Assembly: GCA_027484575.1 (NCBI GenBank)
Contig: JAIXSQ010000001.1
Coordinates: 1-64,000 of the forward strand
Direction: 5' to 3'
From: Comamonadaceae bacterium
GTDB taxonomy: Bacteria; Pseudomonadota; Gammaproteobacteria; Burkholderiales; Burkholderiaceae_C
Length of the DNA: 64,000 bases
Made by a program: the position numbers and the translations under genes. Under the pieces are notes generated by a model. It did not search any database, was not told where the DNA came from, and worked only from the letters and a program-made list of their open reading frames with translations. This document shows positions 1 to 9,528 of this stretch, piece by piece (the first letter of the stretch is position 1; each line of letters starts with the position of its first letter).

Positions 1-54
1 CGGCAACAGCCGGGCCACCGCCTTGTCCTTGAACGCTTGTCCGTATCGAGCCAC
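1..54 (-). CDS. IS3-family transposase OrfA, N-terminal 18 codons
   Basis: A GTG at 54 opens a frame reading VARYGQAFKDKAVARLLP to the window edge. This matches the well-known beginning of IS3-family OrfA proteins (M-A-R-Y-x-Q-x-F-K-D-x-A-V-A-R-L-L-P), which carry a helix-turn-helix that binds the IS ends. The rest of orfA and all of orfB lie beyond the window. Recognition is from memory of the family; the short length limits certainty. Confidence 0.65.
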   Translation of the reverse strand, partial: MARYGQAFKDKAVARLLP

Positions 55-112
55 TTCGGGTCCCCTCGCGCCCCCAGTTCATGGATGTATCGAAGCGGCA
101 ACTAGTCTGACA
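1..112 (-). mobile_element. IS3-family insertion sequence, one end only (continues past window start)
   Basis: Read on the minus strand, the element begins at about 112 with TGTCAGACTAGTTGCC, a plausible terminal repeat starting with TG, and reaches the first codons of a transposase OrfA 58 bases inside. It has entered the 3' half of a small metal-cluster gene: that gene's stop codon (TAG, 104-102) lies inside the element. The other end and any target duplication are outside the window, so the IS subgroup cannot be named. The boundary at 112 is inferred from where the host reading frame loses similarity to its family. Confidence 0.7.
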
Positions 113-302
113 CTGGGGGGGAGACGTGCAGCACGGCCTGTGTTGGCTTGAGCACCAGCTCCAGGTCCAGCCCGCCGGCCTCCGCCACGATGCCGCCAAA
201 CTGCGGCTTGTTGTGCGCCACCGCAGCAGCTGGCAGCAAGGTCAGCGCGGCACCCAGAACGAGGAGGGCGCGACGCGGCGCGACAGTGTGTTGTGCGTTC
301 AT
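102..302 (-). pseudogene. Small periplasmic protein of the metal-resistance cluster, truncated by IS3 element
   Basis: The frame starts 32 bases after czcA and encodes a signal peptide (about residues 1-29, ending A-V-A-H), followed by a segment like NKPQFGGIVAEAGGLDLELV. Small secreted proteins with a similar His-x-x-x-x-GG-x-V-x-E-A start are familiar as the last gene of czc-type operons in Burkholderiales and are normally about twice as long. After VLHV the frame runs into IS sequence and stops at 102, so the C-terminal half is lost. The function of the family is unknown; a metal-binding periplasmic role is only suggested by context. Confidence 0.65.
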
Positions 303-334
303 GATCGTCCTTCAGTGGATAAACAGTTGCAGAG

Positions 335-3300
335 TCAGAGCGTCTCGTCGGCCGTGTTGGCGACTAGGTGCTCAATGCCTCGGCGGCCGAACAGCGCCAC
401 CAGCGCGGGAGTGATGAAGGCATCCAGCAGCGTGGAGCTGATGAGCCCGCTGAAGATCACCACTGCCACGGGATACAAGATCTCGGTGCCAGGCTTGCCG
501 GCCTCGAACAGCAGCGGCCCCAGGGCGCCGGCGGCCACCAGCGCGGTCATGAGCACCGGTGCCAGCCGCTCCAGCGAACCGCGCACCAACAGGGCAGTGC
601 CGAAGCTCTCTCCTTCGAACTTGCACAGGTTCGCGTAGTGGCTCACCTTCAGGATGCCGTTGCGCGTGGCAATGCCTGCCAGCGTGATGAAGCCGATCAG
701 CGCCGCGATGGACAACGGCTGGCCCGACAGCCACAGCCCCAGCACTGCGCCCACCAGCGCCAACGGGATGTTGGCCATGATCAGCAGTGCCAGCGTGGTC
801 GACCGGTAGCGGCTGTACAGCACCACGAAGATCAGCGCCGCGGACACCAGCGACAGCACCCCGATCAGCCGGCTGGCTTCCTCCTGTGCCTGGAACTGCC
901 CGCCCAGGGTGATGAAGTAGCCCTCGGGCAGCTTGAACTCACTGGTCACCCGTCGCATGTCGGCCACCACATCCGAGAGCGCGCGGCCTTGCGCATTGGC
1001 CGAGATCACGATCCGGCGGCGCCCATCATCGCGGCTGATCTGGTTGGGTCCGTCTGACTCGTCGATGCTGGCCAGCTGCGACAGCGGCACGGCCCCGGTG
1101 GGCGTGTCCACCAGCAGACCGCGCAAGCCTTGCAACGAGCGCGCGCCCTCCGGCAGCCGCAGCACCAGGTTGAAGCGCCGGTTGCCCTCGATCACCTGTG
1201 TGACCACCGCACCGTCCACCGCCATCTGCAGCTCAGTCAGCAGCTCGCTAGGTGACAGACCGTACTGCGCCACCTTGGCGTAGTCCACCCGTACCTTGAT
1301 CTGTGGCGTGAGCACCTGTTTCTCGACTTCCAGATCTGCGATGCCAGGGATGCCGGAAAGAGCTTGACGCAGCCGTTCGGCCTCTCCACGCAGGGTGTCC
1401 AGGTCGTCGCCCACGATGCGGATCGCGATCTGCGCCCGCACCCCTGAGAGCATGTGATCGATACGGTGGCTGATCGGCTGGCCCAGGTTGATCGCTGCCG
1501 GCAGCACTTCGAGTCGCTTGCGAATGTCGGCGTACACCGCGTCCAGAGAGCGATCGCTAGCCTTGAGGCCCACATCCATCTCGTTGACGTGCACGCCTTC
1601 GGCGTGCTCGTCCAGCTCAGCGCGGCCTGAGCGCCGACCCACGTACACCACTTCGGGCACCTGCGCGACCAGCACTTCGGCCTGTCGTGCGACACGCACC
1701 GACTCGCCCAGCGTGGTGCCAGGGTTTAGGCGCAGCCCTACCAGCACCGAGCCTTCGTTGAACGGTGGCAGGAACGACGTCGCAAAGAACGGCACGCTCG
1801 CCGCCCCAAGCGCCACCGACACGCCGGCTGCAACGGCCCACCGTTTCGGAGCGCGCAGCACGCGCTCCAGCCCGCGCGCGTAATGCCGCTTCAGCCAGGC
1901 CAGCAGCCGGGAGTCGCCATGGTCCAGCGACTTCATCCTGGGCAGCAGGTAGTAGGCCATCACGGGCGTGACCGTCACCGCGACCAGCAGGCTGGCCAGG
2001 ATGGCCGTGATGTACGCAATGCCCAGCGGCACGAACAGGCGGCCCTCGATGCCCGGCAGCACGAACAGCGGTACGAACACCAGGCAGATGATCAAGGTCG
2101 CATACACCACGGCGGTTCGCACCTCCAGGCTGGCCTTGAAGATCACCTCCAGCGCCGGCGCTGGCCGTTCGGCCTGCTGGTTGGTCTTGAGCCGCCGCAG
2201 GATGTTTTCCACGTCCACCACGGCGTCGTCGACCAGTTCGCCGATGGCGATGGCGAGGCCGCCTAAAGTCATGGTGTTGATCGACAGGCCCAGCCAGCGG
2301 AACACCAGCACCGTGAGCATGAGCGACAGTGGAATCGCCACCAGGCTGATCAGCGTGGTGCGGACGTTCGCCAGGAACAGGTACAGGATGACCGCCACCA
2401 CAACTGAGGCGGTCAGCAGTTTGCCCTGCAGGTTGCCCACCGAGCTTTCGATGAAGGTCGCCTGCCGCATGGTCACGCGCGGGGCATCCATGCCGGCCGG
2501 CAGCGAGCGGGCCATGTCCTTGAGAGCGTTCTCGATACCAGCCGTCAGCTTGAGCGTGTCGGCCGTGGGCTGCTTCTGCACACCCAGGATGACCGCCGGC
2601 TTGCCGCCGTAGCCTGCGTCACCGCGCTTGACCGCCGGCGCGAACCTCACGTCTGCCACCTGAGAGAGCCGAATTGGCTGACCATTGCGCGTGCCCACCG
2701 AAAGCGCCTGAAGGTCGGCCAGCCGGTTGGTGCGGCCGATGTTGCGAATCAGGTATTCCCGACCATTGAGCTCCAGGAAGCCTCCGGAGGTGTTGCTGGC
2801 AAAGCCGGCGACCGCCTCGCGCACCTGCTGCAGCGTGATGCCGAGCTCGCCCATGCGCACCGTGTTGGGTTGCACCTGGTACTGCCGCACTTCGCCCCCG
2901 ATCGGGATGACCTGCGCCACGCCGGGCAGCGTGAGCAGCCGGGGGCGCAGCACGAAGTCGGCGTACTCGCGCACTGCCATCGGGCTGATCTTGCTGTCGT
3001 CCACCGGGATGGCGATCAGCATGATCTCGCCCATGATCGAGCTCACCGGCCCCATGGTGGGTGCGATGCCGGCCGGCATCTGGTCGCGCACCGTTTGCAG
3101 CCGCTCGGACACCAGCTGTCGGGCGCGGTAGATGTCCACGTTCCAGTCGAAGGTGAGGTACACGAAGGACAGGCCGGCCGAGGACACCGAGCGAACGACA
3201 CTGATGCCGGGCAGCCCGTTCATGGCCGTCTCCAGCGGGAAGGTGATCGACAGCTCCACTTCCTCGGGTGCCATGCCGCCGGCCTCGGTCATGAGGGTGA

Positions 3301-3439
3301 CGGTCGGGCGGTTCAGGTCGGGGAACACGTCCACCGCAGTGCCGCGCAAGGCCAATGCGCCATAGAACAACATGACGAGCGCTGCCGCCATAACCACCAG
3401 CCGGTTGTGCAGGCTGGCTTTGAGGATCGCGTTGAACAT
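335..3439 (-). CDS. czcA: Heavy-metal efflux RND inner-membrane transporter, CzcA/CusA family
   Basis: This 1034-residue protein is full length for the HME-RND family, the proton-driven pump of a tripartite metal efflux system. It has TM1 at about 14-32, the family DVFPDL motif at 37-42, two large periplasmic loops and the usual 12-helix pattern. The TM4 signature (about 397-411) reads A-I-G-x3-D-x6-E-N, with the charged residues D, D and E present. The opening A-I-G resembles the group assigned to monovalent copper/silver pumps, not the D-F-G of zinc/cobalt/cadmium pumps, so the substrate is uncertain although the gene neighbours are czc-like. It starts two bases after czcB stops and is the fourth gene of czcI-C-B-A. 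Confidence 0.9.
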   Translation of the reverse strand: MFNAILKASLHNRLVVMAAALVMLFYGALALRGTAVDVFPDLNRPTVTLMTEAGGMAPEEVELSITFPLETAMNGLPGISVVRSVSSAGLSFVYLTFDWNVDIYRARQLVSERLQTVRDQMPAGIAPTMGPVSSIMGEIMLIAIPVDDSKISPMAVREYADFVLRPRLLTLPGVAQVIPIGGEVRQYQVQPNTVRMGELGITLQQVREAVAGFASNTSGGFLELNGREYLIRNIGRTNRLADLQALSVGTRNGQPIRLSQVADVRFAPAVKRGDAGYGGKPAVILGVQKQPTADTLKLTAGIENALKDMARSLPAGMDAPRVTMRQATFIESSVGNLQGKLLTASVVVAVILYLFLANVRTTLISLVAIPLSLMLTVLVFRWLGLSINTMTLGGLAIAIGELVDDAVVDVENILRRLKTNQQAERPAPALEVIFKASLEVRTAVVYATLIICLVFVPLFVLPGIEGRLFVPLGIAYITAILASLLVAVTVTPVMAYYLLPRMKSLDHGDSRLLAWLKRHYARGLERVLRAPKRWAVAAGVSVALGAASVPFFATSFLPPFNEGSVLVGLRLNPGTTLGESVRVARQAEVLVAQVPEVVYVGRRSGRAELDEHAEGVHVNEMDVGLKASDRSLDAVYADIRKRLEVLPAAINLGQPISHRIDHMLSGVRAQIAIRIVGDDLDTLRGEAERLRQALSGIPGIADLEVEKQVLTPQIKVRVDYAKVAQYGLSPSELLTELQMAVDGAVVTQVIEGNRRFNLVLRLPEGARSLQGLRGLLVDTPTGAVPLSQLASIDESDGPNQISRDDGRRRIVISANAQGRALSDVVADMRRVTSEFKLPEGYFITLGGQFQAQEEASRLIGVLSLVSAALIFVVLYSRYRSTTLALLIMANIPLALVGAVLGLWLSGQPLSIAALIGFITLAGIATRNGILKVSHYANLCKFEGESFGTALLVRGSLERLAPVLMTALVAAGALGPLLFEAGKPGTEILYPVAVVIFSGLISSTLLDAFITPALVALFGRRGIEHLVANTADETL

Positions 3440-3441
3440 GA

Positions 3442-5157
3442 TCAGCGCACCTGGTTGACCAGCGACGCGCCGCGCACCACCACGCGGTCGCCTTCTGCCA
3501 GACCCTGGGTGACGGCAACCGTGGCGCCATCGACTGCCTGCCAGGCCACCACCTTGGGAACGAACACCTCAGCGCCCGTATGCACCCACACGATGTCCTG
3601 GTTGCTCGGGTTCTTGACTAGGGCCGCAGCGGGCAGCGCGACGGCCTTGATGCGCTCGGCCGAGCGGGCCTTCACCACCAAGGGCTGACCCAGCGCGAGC
3701 ACTGGTGTGCCCTTGTCAGCCACCACGCGGAACTGAACCGGCAAAGCCTGCTCGCGCAGCACGCGCCCCACGCCTTGCAGCGACAGCGGCACGGCGACAC
3801 CGCCGACCGATGTGGCAGCTTCGCGCTCCAGCTTGGCAACAGCAGCAGCGTCATAGGCCAGCGCCTCGACGATCAATCGCGCCGGGTCCACCACTTCAAA
3901 CAGCACCTCATTGGGTGCGACCACTTGGCCGGCCACGACGTTGATCGCAGCCACCACACCGGACACCGGAGCTACGAGCGTTTCAACTGCGCTCAGGCTC
4001 ACGCGGCTCAGAGTGGCGCGCTCGGACAGTGCGGCCACCTCGGCCCGGGCCGTGTCGAGGTCGCGTTGCGGCACGGTTCCTTCAAGCTGCTGCAGCCGGG
4101 CCAGGCGCTTGCGCGCGTTCTCCAGGTTGATGCGCGCCTCTGCGGCCGCCGTCGCCTGATTCGCCTGTTCGATGGGCGCGACCACCGGCCGCACCACGGC
4201 CAGAACCTGCCCACGGCGTACCGGTTGGCCCAGGACGGGTAGACCGTCCACCTGAGCTTCCACGCGACCACCCTGGCTGGCCTGTACCCGGCCTCCGGCC
4301 GACGGGTCCATCACGACACGGCCGTTGAGTTCCAGCGTCCGGGCCACTTCTCCGACCTTGGCAGGCTGGGTGCGGACTTCGAGCTGGCGCTGGCTGGGCT
4401 TGGGAATGAACACGCTGCCGTCGCTCTGGCGCTTGGGCGCGTTGCCGCCGGCAGCCGGCGCGGGCGCCTGGTGGTCACCACCCGCCCAGACCGGCTGTGG
4501 TTGCGCCGCCGCAAGCAGGCCCAGCGCGAGCACCGCACCGGCCACCGGCACGGGGGAGACCATGGCCACCCGGCCGGCGCCGGAGCGGCGCCGGCGCCGC
4601 CAGACGACCAGCGTTGCCAGCGCGGCCAGCAAGGCCGCCAGCGCAAGACCCACCGGACGTGCGAGCGTCTCCCAAGGCGAGTGCTCGTGCGAAGCCTCCT
4701 CACCAGCGGCCCTGAGTTCGCCGGAGAGCAGATCGGATTCGTTGCCGGCGGCTACGGTGAAAGTGATCAACCAGTCGGCCGGCCGCTCCAGCGCCGGCTC
4801 CTTCCAGCTGTAGGTGCCATCTTCACCGGGAACCGCTTTGGACTTGATGACCGTGGGCGGCTGCGTGGACGAGGACGCCTCGATCTCGATGGCGGCGCCC
4901 TTCACCGGCTCGTTGCTTGCGTAGCGGTCCAGGTAGATCCTCATCGCACCGCCTTCGACGATGCCGACGAGCTCGAACAGCTCGGAATGCGCCTCCACGC
5001 GCGGTGCCGCAGCCACCGCTGGCGCTGCCGGCGTGTCGTGATCACCGTGCGCGTGCACTGAAGCCGGAACGACCAACACCGCTGCCAGCGCAGCTGTCGG
5101 CAGGTGCACAAACGCGCGGCGCAGGCCGGCGGTTAGGGAAGTGAAGAGACGGTTCAT
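3442..5157 (-). CDS. czcB: Metal efflux periplasmic adaptor (CzcB/HlyD family) with extra N-terminal membrane-anchored domain
   Basis: The C-terminal part (about 250-571) is a typical RND membrane-fusion protein: lipoyl half-motifs around a coiled-coil hairpin (about 325-385), then beta-barrel and membrane-proximal domains. The first 230 residues are additional. They comprise a signal peptide, an HGDHD histidine cluster at about 37-41, a soluble beta-rich domain, a transmembrane helix at about 167-184 followed by five arginines, and a second hydrophobic helix at about 200-218. The protein is 571 residues, against roughly 380-520 for most adaptors. The ATG overlaps the czcC stop (ATGA). The extra domain may bind metal on the periplasmic side; that is inference. 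Confidence 0.85.
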   Translation of the reverse strand: MNRLFTSLTAGLRRAFVHLPTAALAAVLVVPASVHAHGDHDTPAAPAVAAAPRVEAHSELFELVGIVEGGAMRIYLDRYASNEPVKGAAIEIEASSSTQPPTVIKSKAVPGEDGTYSWKEPALERPADWLITFTVAAGNESDLLSGELRAAGEEASHEHSPWETLARPVGLALAALLAALATLVVWRRRRRSGAGRVAMVSPVPVAGAVLALGLLAAAQPQPVWAGGDHQAPAPAAGGNAPKRQSDGSVFIPKPSQRQLEVRTQPAKVGEVARTLELNGRVVMDPSAGGRVQASQGGRVEAQVDGLPVLGQPVRRGQVLAVVRPVVAPIEQANQATAAAEARINLENARKRLARLQQLEGTVPQRDLDTARAEVAALSERATLSRVSLSAVETLVAPVSGVVAAINVVAGQVVAPNEVLFEVVDPARLIVEALAYDAAAVAKLEREAATSVGGVAVPLSLQGVGRVLREQALPVQFRVVADKGTPVLALGQPLVVKARSAERIKAVALPAAALVKNPSNQDIVWVHTGAEVFVPKVVAWQAVDGATVAVTQGLAEGDRVVVRGASLVNQVR

Positions 5158-6410
5158 GGCAGCAGTCCCAAGGATTGATTGACGCGCGCCACGGCGCGTT
5201 GCTGTTCAGCCTCAGCGCGGCGCACGGCGAGCTCGGCGTCCAAGAATTCGGTTTGCGCGCGCACGCGCGTCGGCAGATCAGCCTCGCCGAGCTCGAAGGC
5301 CCGCGCGACCAAGCGCCGGTTGTCGGCGGCCAGAGCCTGGCGGGCTTGGGCCAACTGCAGCACGCGGGCGGCGGTCTGCAGCTCGCGCCGTGCGTTGGCG
5401 AGATCCGCCTCGACACGGGCGCGCTCGATGTCGGCGGCAGCCTCGGCCTCCATGAGCGTGGCGTTGGCGGCTGCCACCCTTGGCGCGTTACGCTGTTCGG
5501 TGGCGAAGGGGATGCGCAGCCGCAGCGTGACGGTGTTCTCGAACGGCGTGATGGCTTGGCTGCGCTCGCGGAACATGCCCACGCCCAGCTCCGGGCTGTC
5601 GCGCCTCGTGGCAGCCACCAGGTTCAGGTTGGCGCGCGCGGCATCCACGGCCAGCGCCACGGCGCGTAGCGCCGGGTGCTGGTCGACCGCGCCGCTGTCG
5701 CTCAGGGACTCCGCGCCGGCAGGTGGTGGTACGGGCAAGCCGGTGAGCTGCTCCAACGCTCGCCGCGCCTTGAAAGCTGCAGTCTCCGCCGTGGCCAGCG
5801 CCGCTTCAGCCGACTGCTGCAGGCCTTGTGCGGTCTGCGAATCCACCCGCGCCACAACGCCGGCTTGCAGCCGGCGCGCCACATCGGCAGCCAGCGCCCG
5901 TGCCTCGTCGCGCCGCAGCATGGCCACCGCCACATCGGCTTCGGCAAGCCGGGCGGCCCAGAACGCTTCACGCACCTCGCCAGCAACCCGAAGGCGGGTG
6001 GCGGCCACCACCGCCTCGAAGTACGCGCGGTCGGCGGCGATGCTCTCACGGGTGCGCTGTCGCTCTCCAGGCAGCCACAGCGGCAGTGCGAACTCGCCTG
6101 CGTATTTGGCAAAGCCCTCGCGCCGGGTCCAGCGGTCGGACCAGTTCTCCACGGTGAGGGCGGGTGCGTCGCGCAGAACGCCATCGGCCGCGCGTTCGCG
6201 GGCAGTGAGCTCAGCGCGGCGCTGATCGGCAGCGCGCGCCTGCGGCTGGCGCTGCCAGGCGGCCTCAACGGCGGCGGACAGCTCCGACGCATGGGCACTC
6301 GCCGGCGCCGTCAAAACGGCGGCCGTAACGAGCACCAGGGCGCTCAGCACGGCTGCACCGGTGCGAGCGAAGGGGAGCAGCCGGTTTCTCGGCTGCGGAT
6401 GGCAAAGCAT
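5154..6410 (-). CDS. czcC: Outer-membrane efflux protein, CzcC/TolC family
   Basis: The 418-residue protein has an N-terminal signal sequence (to about residue 41, A-S-A-H-A) followed by two repeats of long amphipathic, Ala/Arg/Glu-rich helices with a short beta segment, the TolC/OEP plan. It would form the outer-membrane exit duct for the CzcA pump. It lies 81 bases after czcI and overlaps czcB by four bases, so translation of the two is coupled. Confidence 0.88.
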   Translation of the reverse strand: MLCHPQPRNRLLPFARTGAAVLSALVLVTAAVLTAPASAHASELSAAVEAAWQRQPQARAADQRRAELTARERAADGVLRDAPALTVENWSDRWTRREGFAKYAGEFALPLWLPGERQRTRESIAADRAYFEAVVAATRLRVAGEVREAFWAARLAEADVAVAMLRRDEARALAADVARRLQAGVVARVDSQTAQGLQQSAEAALATAETAAFKARRALEQLTGLPVPPPAGAESLSDSGAVDQHPALRAVALAVDAARANLNLVAATRRDSPELGVGMFRERSQAITPFENTVTLRLRIPFATEQRNAPRVAAANATLMEAEAAADIERARVEADLANARRELQTAARVLQLAQARQALAADNRRLVARAFELGEADLPTRVRAQTEFLDAELAVRRAEAEQQRAVARVNQSLGLLP

Positions 6411-6491
6411 GGAAAGGCGCTCCTGATCCAGACACGATGTAGCCGGTCCACGGGCGCGTAAAGCGCCTCGCGAGCCGGTCCGCGGTGGGGA

Positions 6492-6839
6492 TCAGGAGGC
6501 CCAGTTTGGGCGTTCGAGGGGCGGGGCTACCCAGGAGGAAGGACGCTGGAGATCGAGCGCCGGCAGCGTCTTTGGCGGGGTCAGACTCACGCGGCTGGTT
6601 TGGCCACCAACGTGGGCCGACGCGTGGCCCAGCTGACACGAGCCGCAGTCGGCGTGAGCATCGCCCCCCGCGCCCGCCTGATCGGCCTGCGCAGAGGTCG
6701 CGGTGACGTGCTGATGCTCGTGGTGCCCGATATGTTTAGCCGCCTCGCCCTGCTCGTGCGCGCAGAAACCGCTGGCTACCGCCGCAACGGATTGCAGCAG
6801 CATCAGAACGGCGAGCAGGAACGAGCCCCAAAGTTTCAC
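6492..6839 (-). CDS. czcI: CzcI-like periplasmic metal-responsive protein
   Basis: A 115-residue secreted protein with a signal peptide to about residue 22. The mature part has F-C-A-H-E-Q-G-E-A-A-K-H-x-G-H-H-x-H-Q-H, the conserved Cys/His pattern of CzcI, and a later C-G-S-C pair. CzcI stands first in czcICBA operons and is thought to modulate metal induction from the periplasm. It is the first gene of the efflux operon here. No czcRS-type two-component genes or merR-type regulator are present in the window next to it. Confidence 0.8.
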   Translation of the reverse strand: MKLWGSFLLAVLMLLQSVAAVASGFCAHEQGEAAKHIGHHEHQHVTATSAQADQAGAGGDAHADCGSCQLGHASAHVGGQTSRVSLTPPKTLPALDLQRPSSWVAPPLERPNWAS

Positions 6840-7066
6840 GACACGAGTGTAAGGGTTAGGCTATCGCTTGCAGTGTTGGGGGTTTTCCGCAGCTCGGGAG
6901 CATTGTCGGGCGCCATGCTTGGGAGTGCACGTGCTCTGCCGCGGAGTTAAAAGCGGCTATCTAGCAGTCTACGATGACGATCAGTTGCCCGATATGGGCG
7001 CGGCGAGGCCGGATTTCCAGCTCTGACATCAGCTCGAACAGTAAATGCGCAGCAGATCGGTCCGCC
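6840..7066. other. Intergenic region between czc operon and recombinase module
   Basis: These 227 bases must hold the czc promoter on the minus strand and any terminator of the recombinase operon. I see no convincing -10/-35 pair, metal-regulator dyad or T-rich hairpin, and no credible reading frame. The sequence is less GC-rich than the core part of the window. Confidence 0.4.
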
Positions 7067-7504
7067 TCAGACGCACCGTGCGGGCAGAACGACGACGTTC
7101 GCGGACGCTGCGCCGCGCAGCATGGCGTTCTCCTGACGCAGCGTCTCGTTGATCGATGTGAGCGTGGCGATGTCAGTCATCGCCGCGTTTAACTCCCCAC
7201 GTACGTTCTTCAGTTGCACACGCACGGCAGTCAGCTCGACAGCCTTAGCGTCGCGTTGCTGCCGCGTACTACGACCGATCTGCGCGCGGATCTCTTCGGC
7301 GACATCGGGATAAGTGTTGTGGATCAGGCTGGCGCTCACGCCAGCCTCGACTGCAACTGCAGAGATGCTGAGTTTCAGGCCCTTATCCTTGACACGGAGC
7401 ATTGCCAGCTGCAGTCCCTCGCGCGTCTTTTCTCGGCTCCGGCGACGCGGTGCCGCCTCGGTGGGGGCGTGACCAGGCGCCCCGGCTGCGTGTGTGTTGC
7501 TCAT
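7067..7504 (-). CDS. Small helix-turn-helix / coiled-coil protein of the recombinase module (TnpC-like)
   Basis: A 145-residue basic protein. Residues 22-45 are rich in Arg/Lys, residues about 46-70 form a helix-turn-helix of TetR-like appearance (V-A-x-E-A-G-V-S-x-S-L-I-H-N), and about 85-130 are predicted coiled coil. It overlaps the preceding recombinase by ATGA. Position and size parallel TnpC of Tn554 (125 residues), a small DNA-binding factor that follows two tyrosine recombinases and influences excision orientation. Homology to TnpC itself is not shown by the sequence; the parallel is positional. Confidence 0.6.
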   Translation of the reverse strand: MSNTHAAGAPGHAPTEAAPRRRSREKTREGLQLAMLRVKDKGLKLSISAVAVEAGVSASLIHNTYPDVAEEIRAQIGRSTRQQRDAKAVELTAVRVQLKNVRGELNAAMTDIATLTSINETLRQENAMLRGAASANVVVLPARCV

Positions 7505-9528
7505 GCGCGTTTCAAGGCCGTGGTGTACGCCTGCGTCTGCTCGTCGGTCGGCAGCTGGACGCCTAAGTCATTCAGAACCCGCGAGGAGCGCTCAAGTGCC
7601 CGCCGCGCCTTCTCAGTCACTGCCGGGCCGCAGTCGGTGATCGCCGCGAGTCGTAGGTTGTCGAGATGGATCATTTGCCATGCTGGTCCTTGCTCCTTAT
7701 CGATAATGGCTTGTGAGCAGCCTGCGCACAACGAGGGTTCGTAAACTCCCTGACCGCTGCAGCCCCGAGTGCCAGTGATGCACCAAGCATGTCCGGTACT
7801 GCGCAGTTCGACGGTCTCGGCTGTTTGCTTCAGGAGCTGTTCGAGGTCTCGCGCAACTCGCGCTCGGGTCTGCATGACCTTCTTGCCAGCGCCACCAGTG
7901 AGCAGAGAGTCTGGCTGTGCCCAGCCCTCGAGCAACCCAAGTCGCGCCTCGCACATTTCTTCTTCGAATTCACTGTACAGCGCGTGATCCTGGTGAGGGT
8001 TCGCGGCATATAGCTGTGTCCAAGACATCGACGAGTGCTTGAGCTGCCACTTCAGGAAAACCAGGCCCATCCGCCCGAGGCGCGAATTTGCTGCGTTGTA
8101 TGCGAATGTGCGACGACACTGGTGGTTCGCCAATGGCCAGTCTGTCCCCGCAGCCTTGGCTAGTTTCTTCAGCTGCAAGCCACAGGCGCCTCCACTCAAC
8201 ACTTCGACTCGTGAACCGTTGCCTAGATGGTCGGAAGCGCTTGTACTCATACCTAAGACTAGGTGACTTCCAATCGAGCGCACGCGGTTGAGACGCTGCA
8301 CGGCCTCGGGAATCGTCATGCTGTTGCCCAGTTTGCCGCTCGCATTGGGGCCCTGCTTCAGCAAGCCTTCAAGCCAGCGCCCTTCCTGGGCCAACCGCGT
8401 CTGCAACGGCAGTGCATAGCGTTGCAGGACCTCAAGCGCGCGCAATGCCTCCGGGGGAACAAGAAAGTCGACATCAGTTCCGCCGGTGGTCTTGATCTCG
8501 CGTGTGCGAACCCAGTGATACGTGATGCCGTTGCGTACATCGGTGCGCCAACATCCGTTGGTAACGCCAGTGCTCTCCGAGTTGCGCATGCCCGAGGTGA
8601 CTTGCAGCAGGTACAGAACCGCATCACGCACCGCGGTCAGCTGCTTACTGAACACCGTTATCAGTCCGGCGTCCCGCGCTCGGAACAGATCCTCCGCTTC
8701 TTCGAGCCGCGCTTCGCAAACCGCGAAGAGCTTTCGCTGGATCGAGCGCGGGATTACAAGTGTTTTGCCGGTACGGCCTGCGGGACCGCTGTCGTCCTCT
8801 TTGCCGCCGCACGCCTCCCAGAGGCCGAGCTCCGCCCAAGGGTGCTCAGGCAACGGGTGCAGGACTTCCGCCCGCATCGACCAGACGAGATCGACAACTG
8901 CTAGCCGTCCGTACACAGACTTAGGATTGAGCCTGCGTCGAAGATCAGCGATGTGGTCGGACAGGTGCAGCGCTCGGACTTGACCAAAGCTACCAAGTCC
9001 CAACTTCGTCAAATGCCTGAGAAGCAGGATGCTTTTCTGTCCTGCCGTAAGTACATAGCTTCCCGACCACTTCCGTCCATGCGGGCCGCGCCGTAGAGCG
9101 CAGTAGAGCGCCGCTTTAGCATCGTCGACTAACGCGGTCGGCACATCGTCGGGCCAGACGATTCTTTGTTCAGCGTCTTTGCGATTCCTCGCCTCGACCT
9201 CAGTCGCCAAGTGCCACACGGGGTCGCCAAAACGGCTCACAGGGTGTTCGTAGCCTGCAGCGTCAACTACAGCTGTCACCACCAGGGAGCCGCGCTCGAT
9301 TGGTGTCAAACCGACTAGGCTAATCGGCTGGGCCGCCAATAGCTCGAACGCCTTCAGGGCCCGGGCAGTTGGGAGTTTGATTACCTCGGCTGCATTGGTC
9401 GCTGGGGTGCCTGAGCGCACGGTGCGCATGCTTTCCGGCCTGCCAAGCTCCATATGCGCCTTTCTCGGAGCGTTCCCGCTTGCATCTGGCTTAGCTGCCA
9501 ACGCTGTTCCCCATTTCCGTGTCATCAC
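7501..9528 (-). CDS. Tyrosine recombinase, third of the trio, with C-terminal cysteine cluster
   Basis: A 675-residue protein with the tyrosine-recombinase catalytic boxes in its middle: S-G-M-R-N-S-E (first Arg, about 315), H-Q-C-R-R (about 470, the H-x-x-R box) and K-H-S-S-M-S-W-T-Q-L-Y (nucleophile Tyr about 505). A C-terminal extension of about 170 residues has C-I-T-G-T-R-G-C followed by C-A-G-C, a likely zinc site. All catalytic positions are present, so this is a likely active strand-transfer enzyme. Its start lies 38 bases inside the preceding gene. It is part of the island integration module. Confidence 0.8.
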   Translation of the reverse strand: MMTRKWGTALAAKPDASGNAPRKAHMELGRPESMRTVRSGTPATNAAEVIKLPTARALKAFELLAAQPISLVGLTPIERGSLVVTAVVDAAGYEHPVSRFGDPVWHLATEVEARNRKDAEQRIVWPDDVPTALVDDAKAALYCALRRGPHGRKWSGSYVLTAGQKSILLLRHLTKLGLGSFGQVRALHLSDHIADLRRRLNPKSVYGRLAVVDLVWSMRAEVLHPLPEHPWAELGLWEACGGKEDDSGPAGRTGKTLVIPRSIQRKLFAVCEARLEEAEDLFRARDAGLITVFSKQLTAVRDAVLYLLQVTSGMRNSESTGVTNGCWRTDVRNGITYHWVRTREIKTTGGTDVDFLVPPEALRALEVLQRYALPLQTRLAQEGRWLEGLLKQGPNASGKLGNSMTIPEAVQRLNRVRSIGSHLVLGMSTSASDHLGNGSRVEVLSGGACGLQLKKLAKAAGTDWPLANHQCRRTFAYNAANSRLGRMGLVFLKWQLKHSSMSWTQLYAANPHQDHALYSEFEEEMCEARLGLLEGWAQPDSLLTGGAGKKVMQTRARVARDLEQLLKQTAETVELRSTGHAWCITGTRGCSGQGVYEPSLCAGCSQAIIDKEQGPAWQMIHLDNLRLAAITDCGPAVTEKARRALERSSRVLNDLGVQLPTDEQTQAYTTALKRA

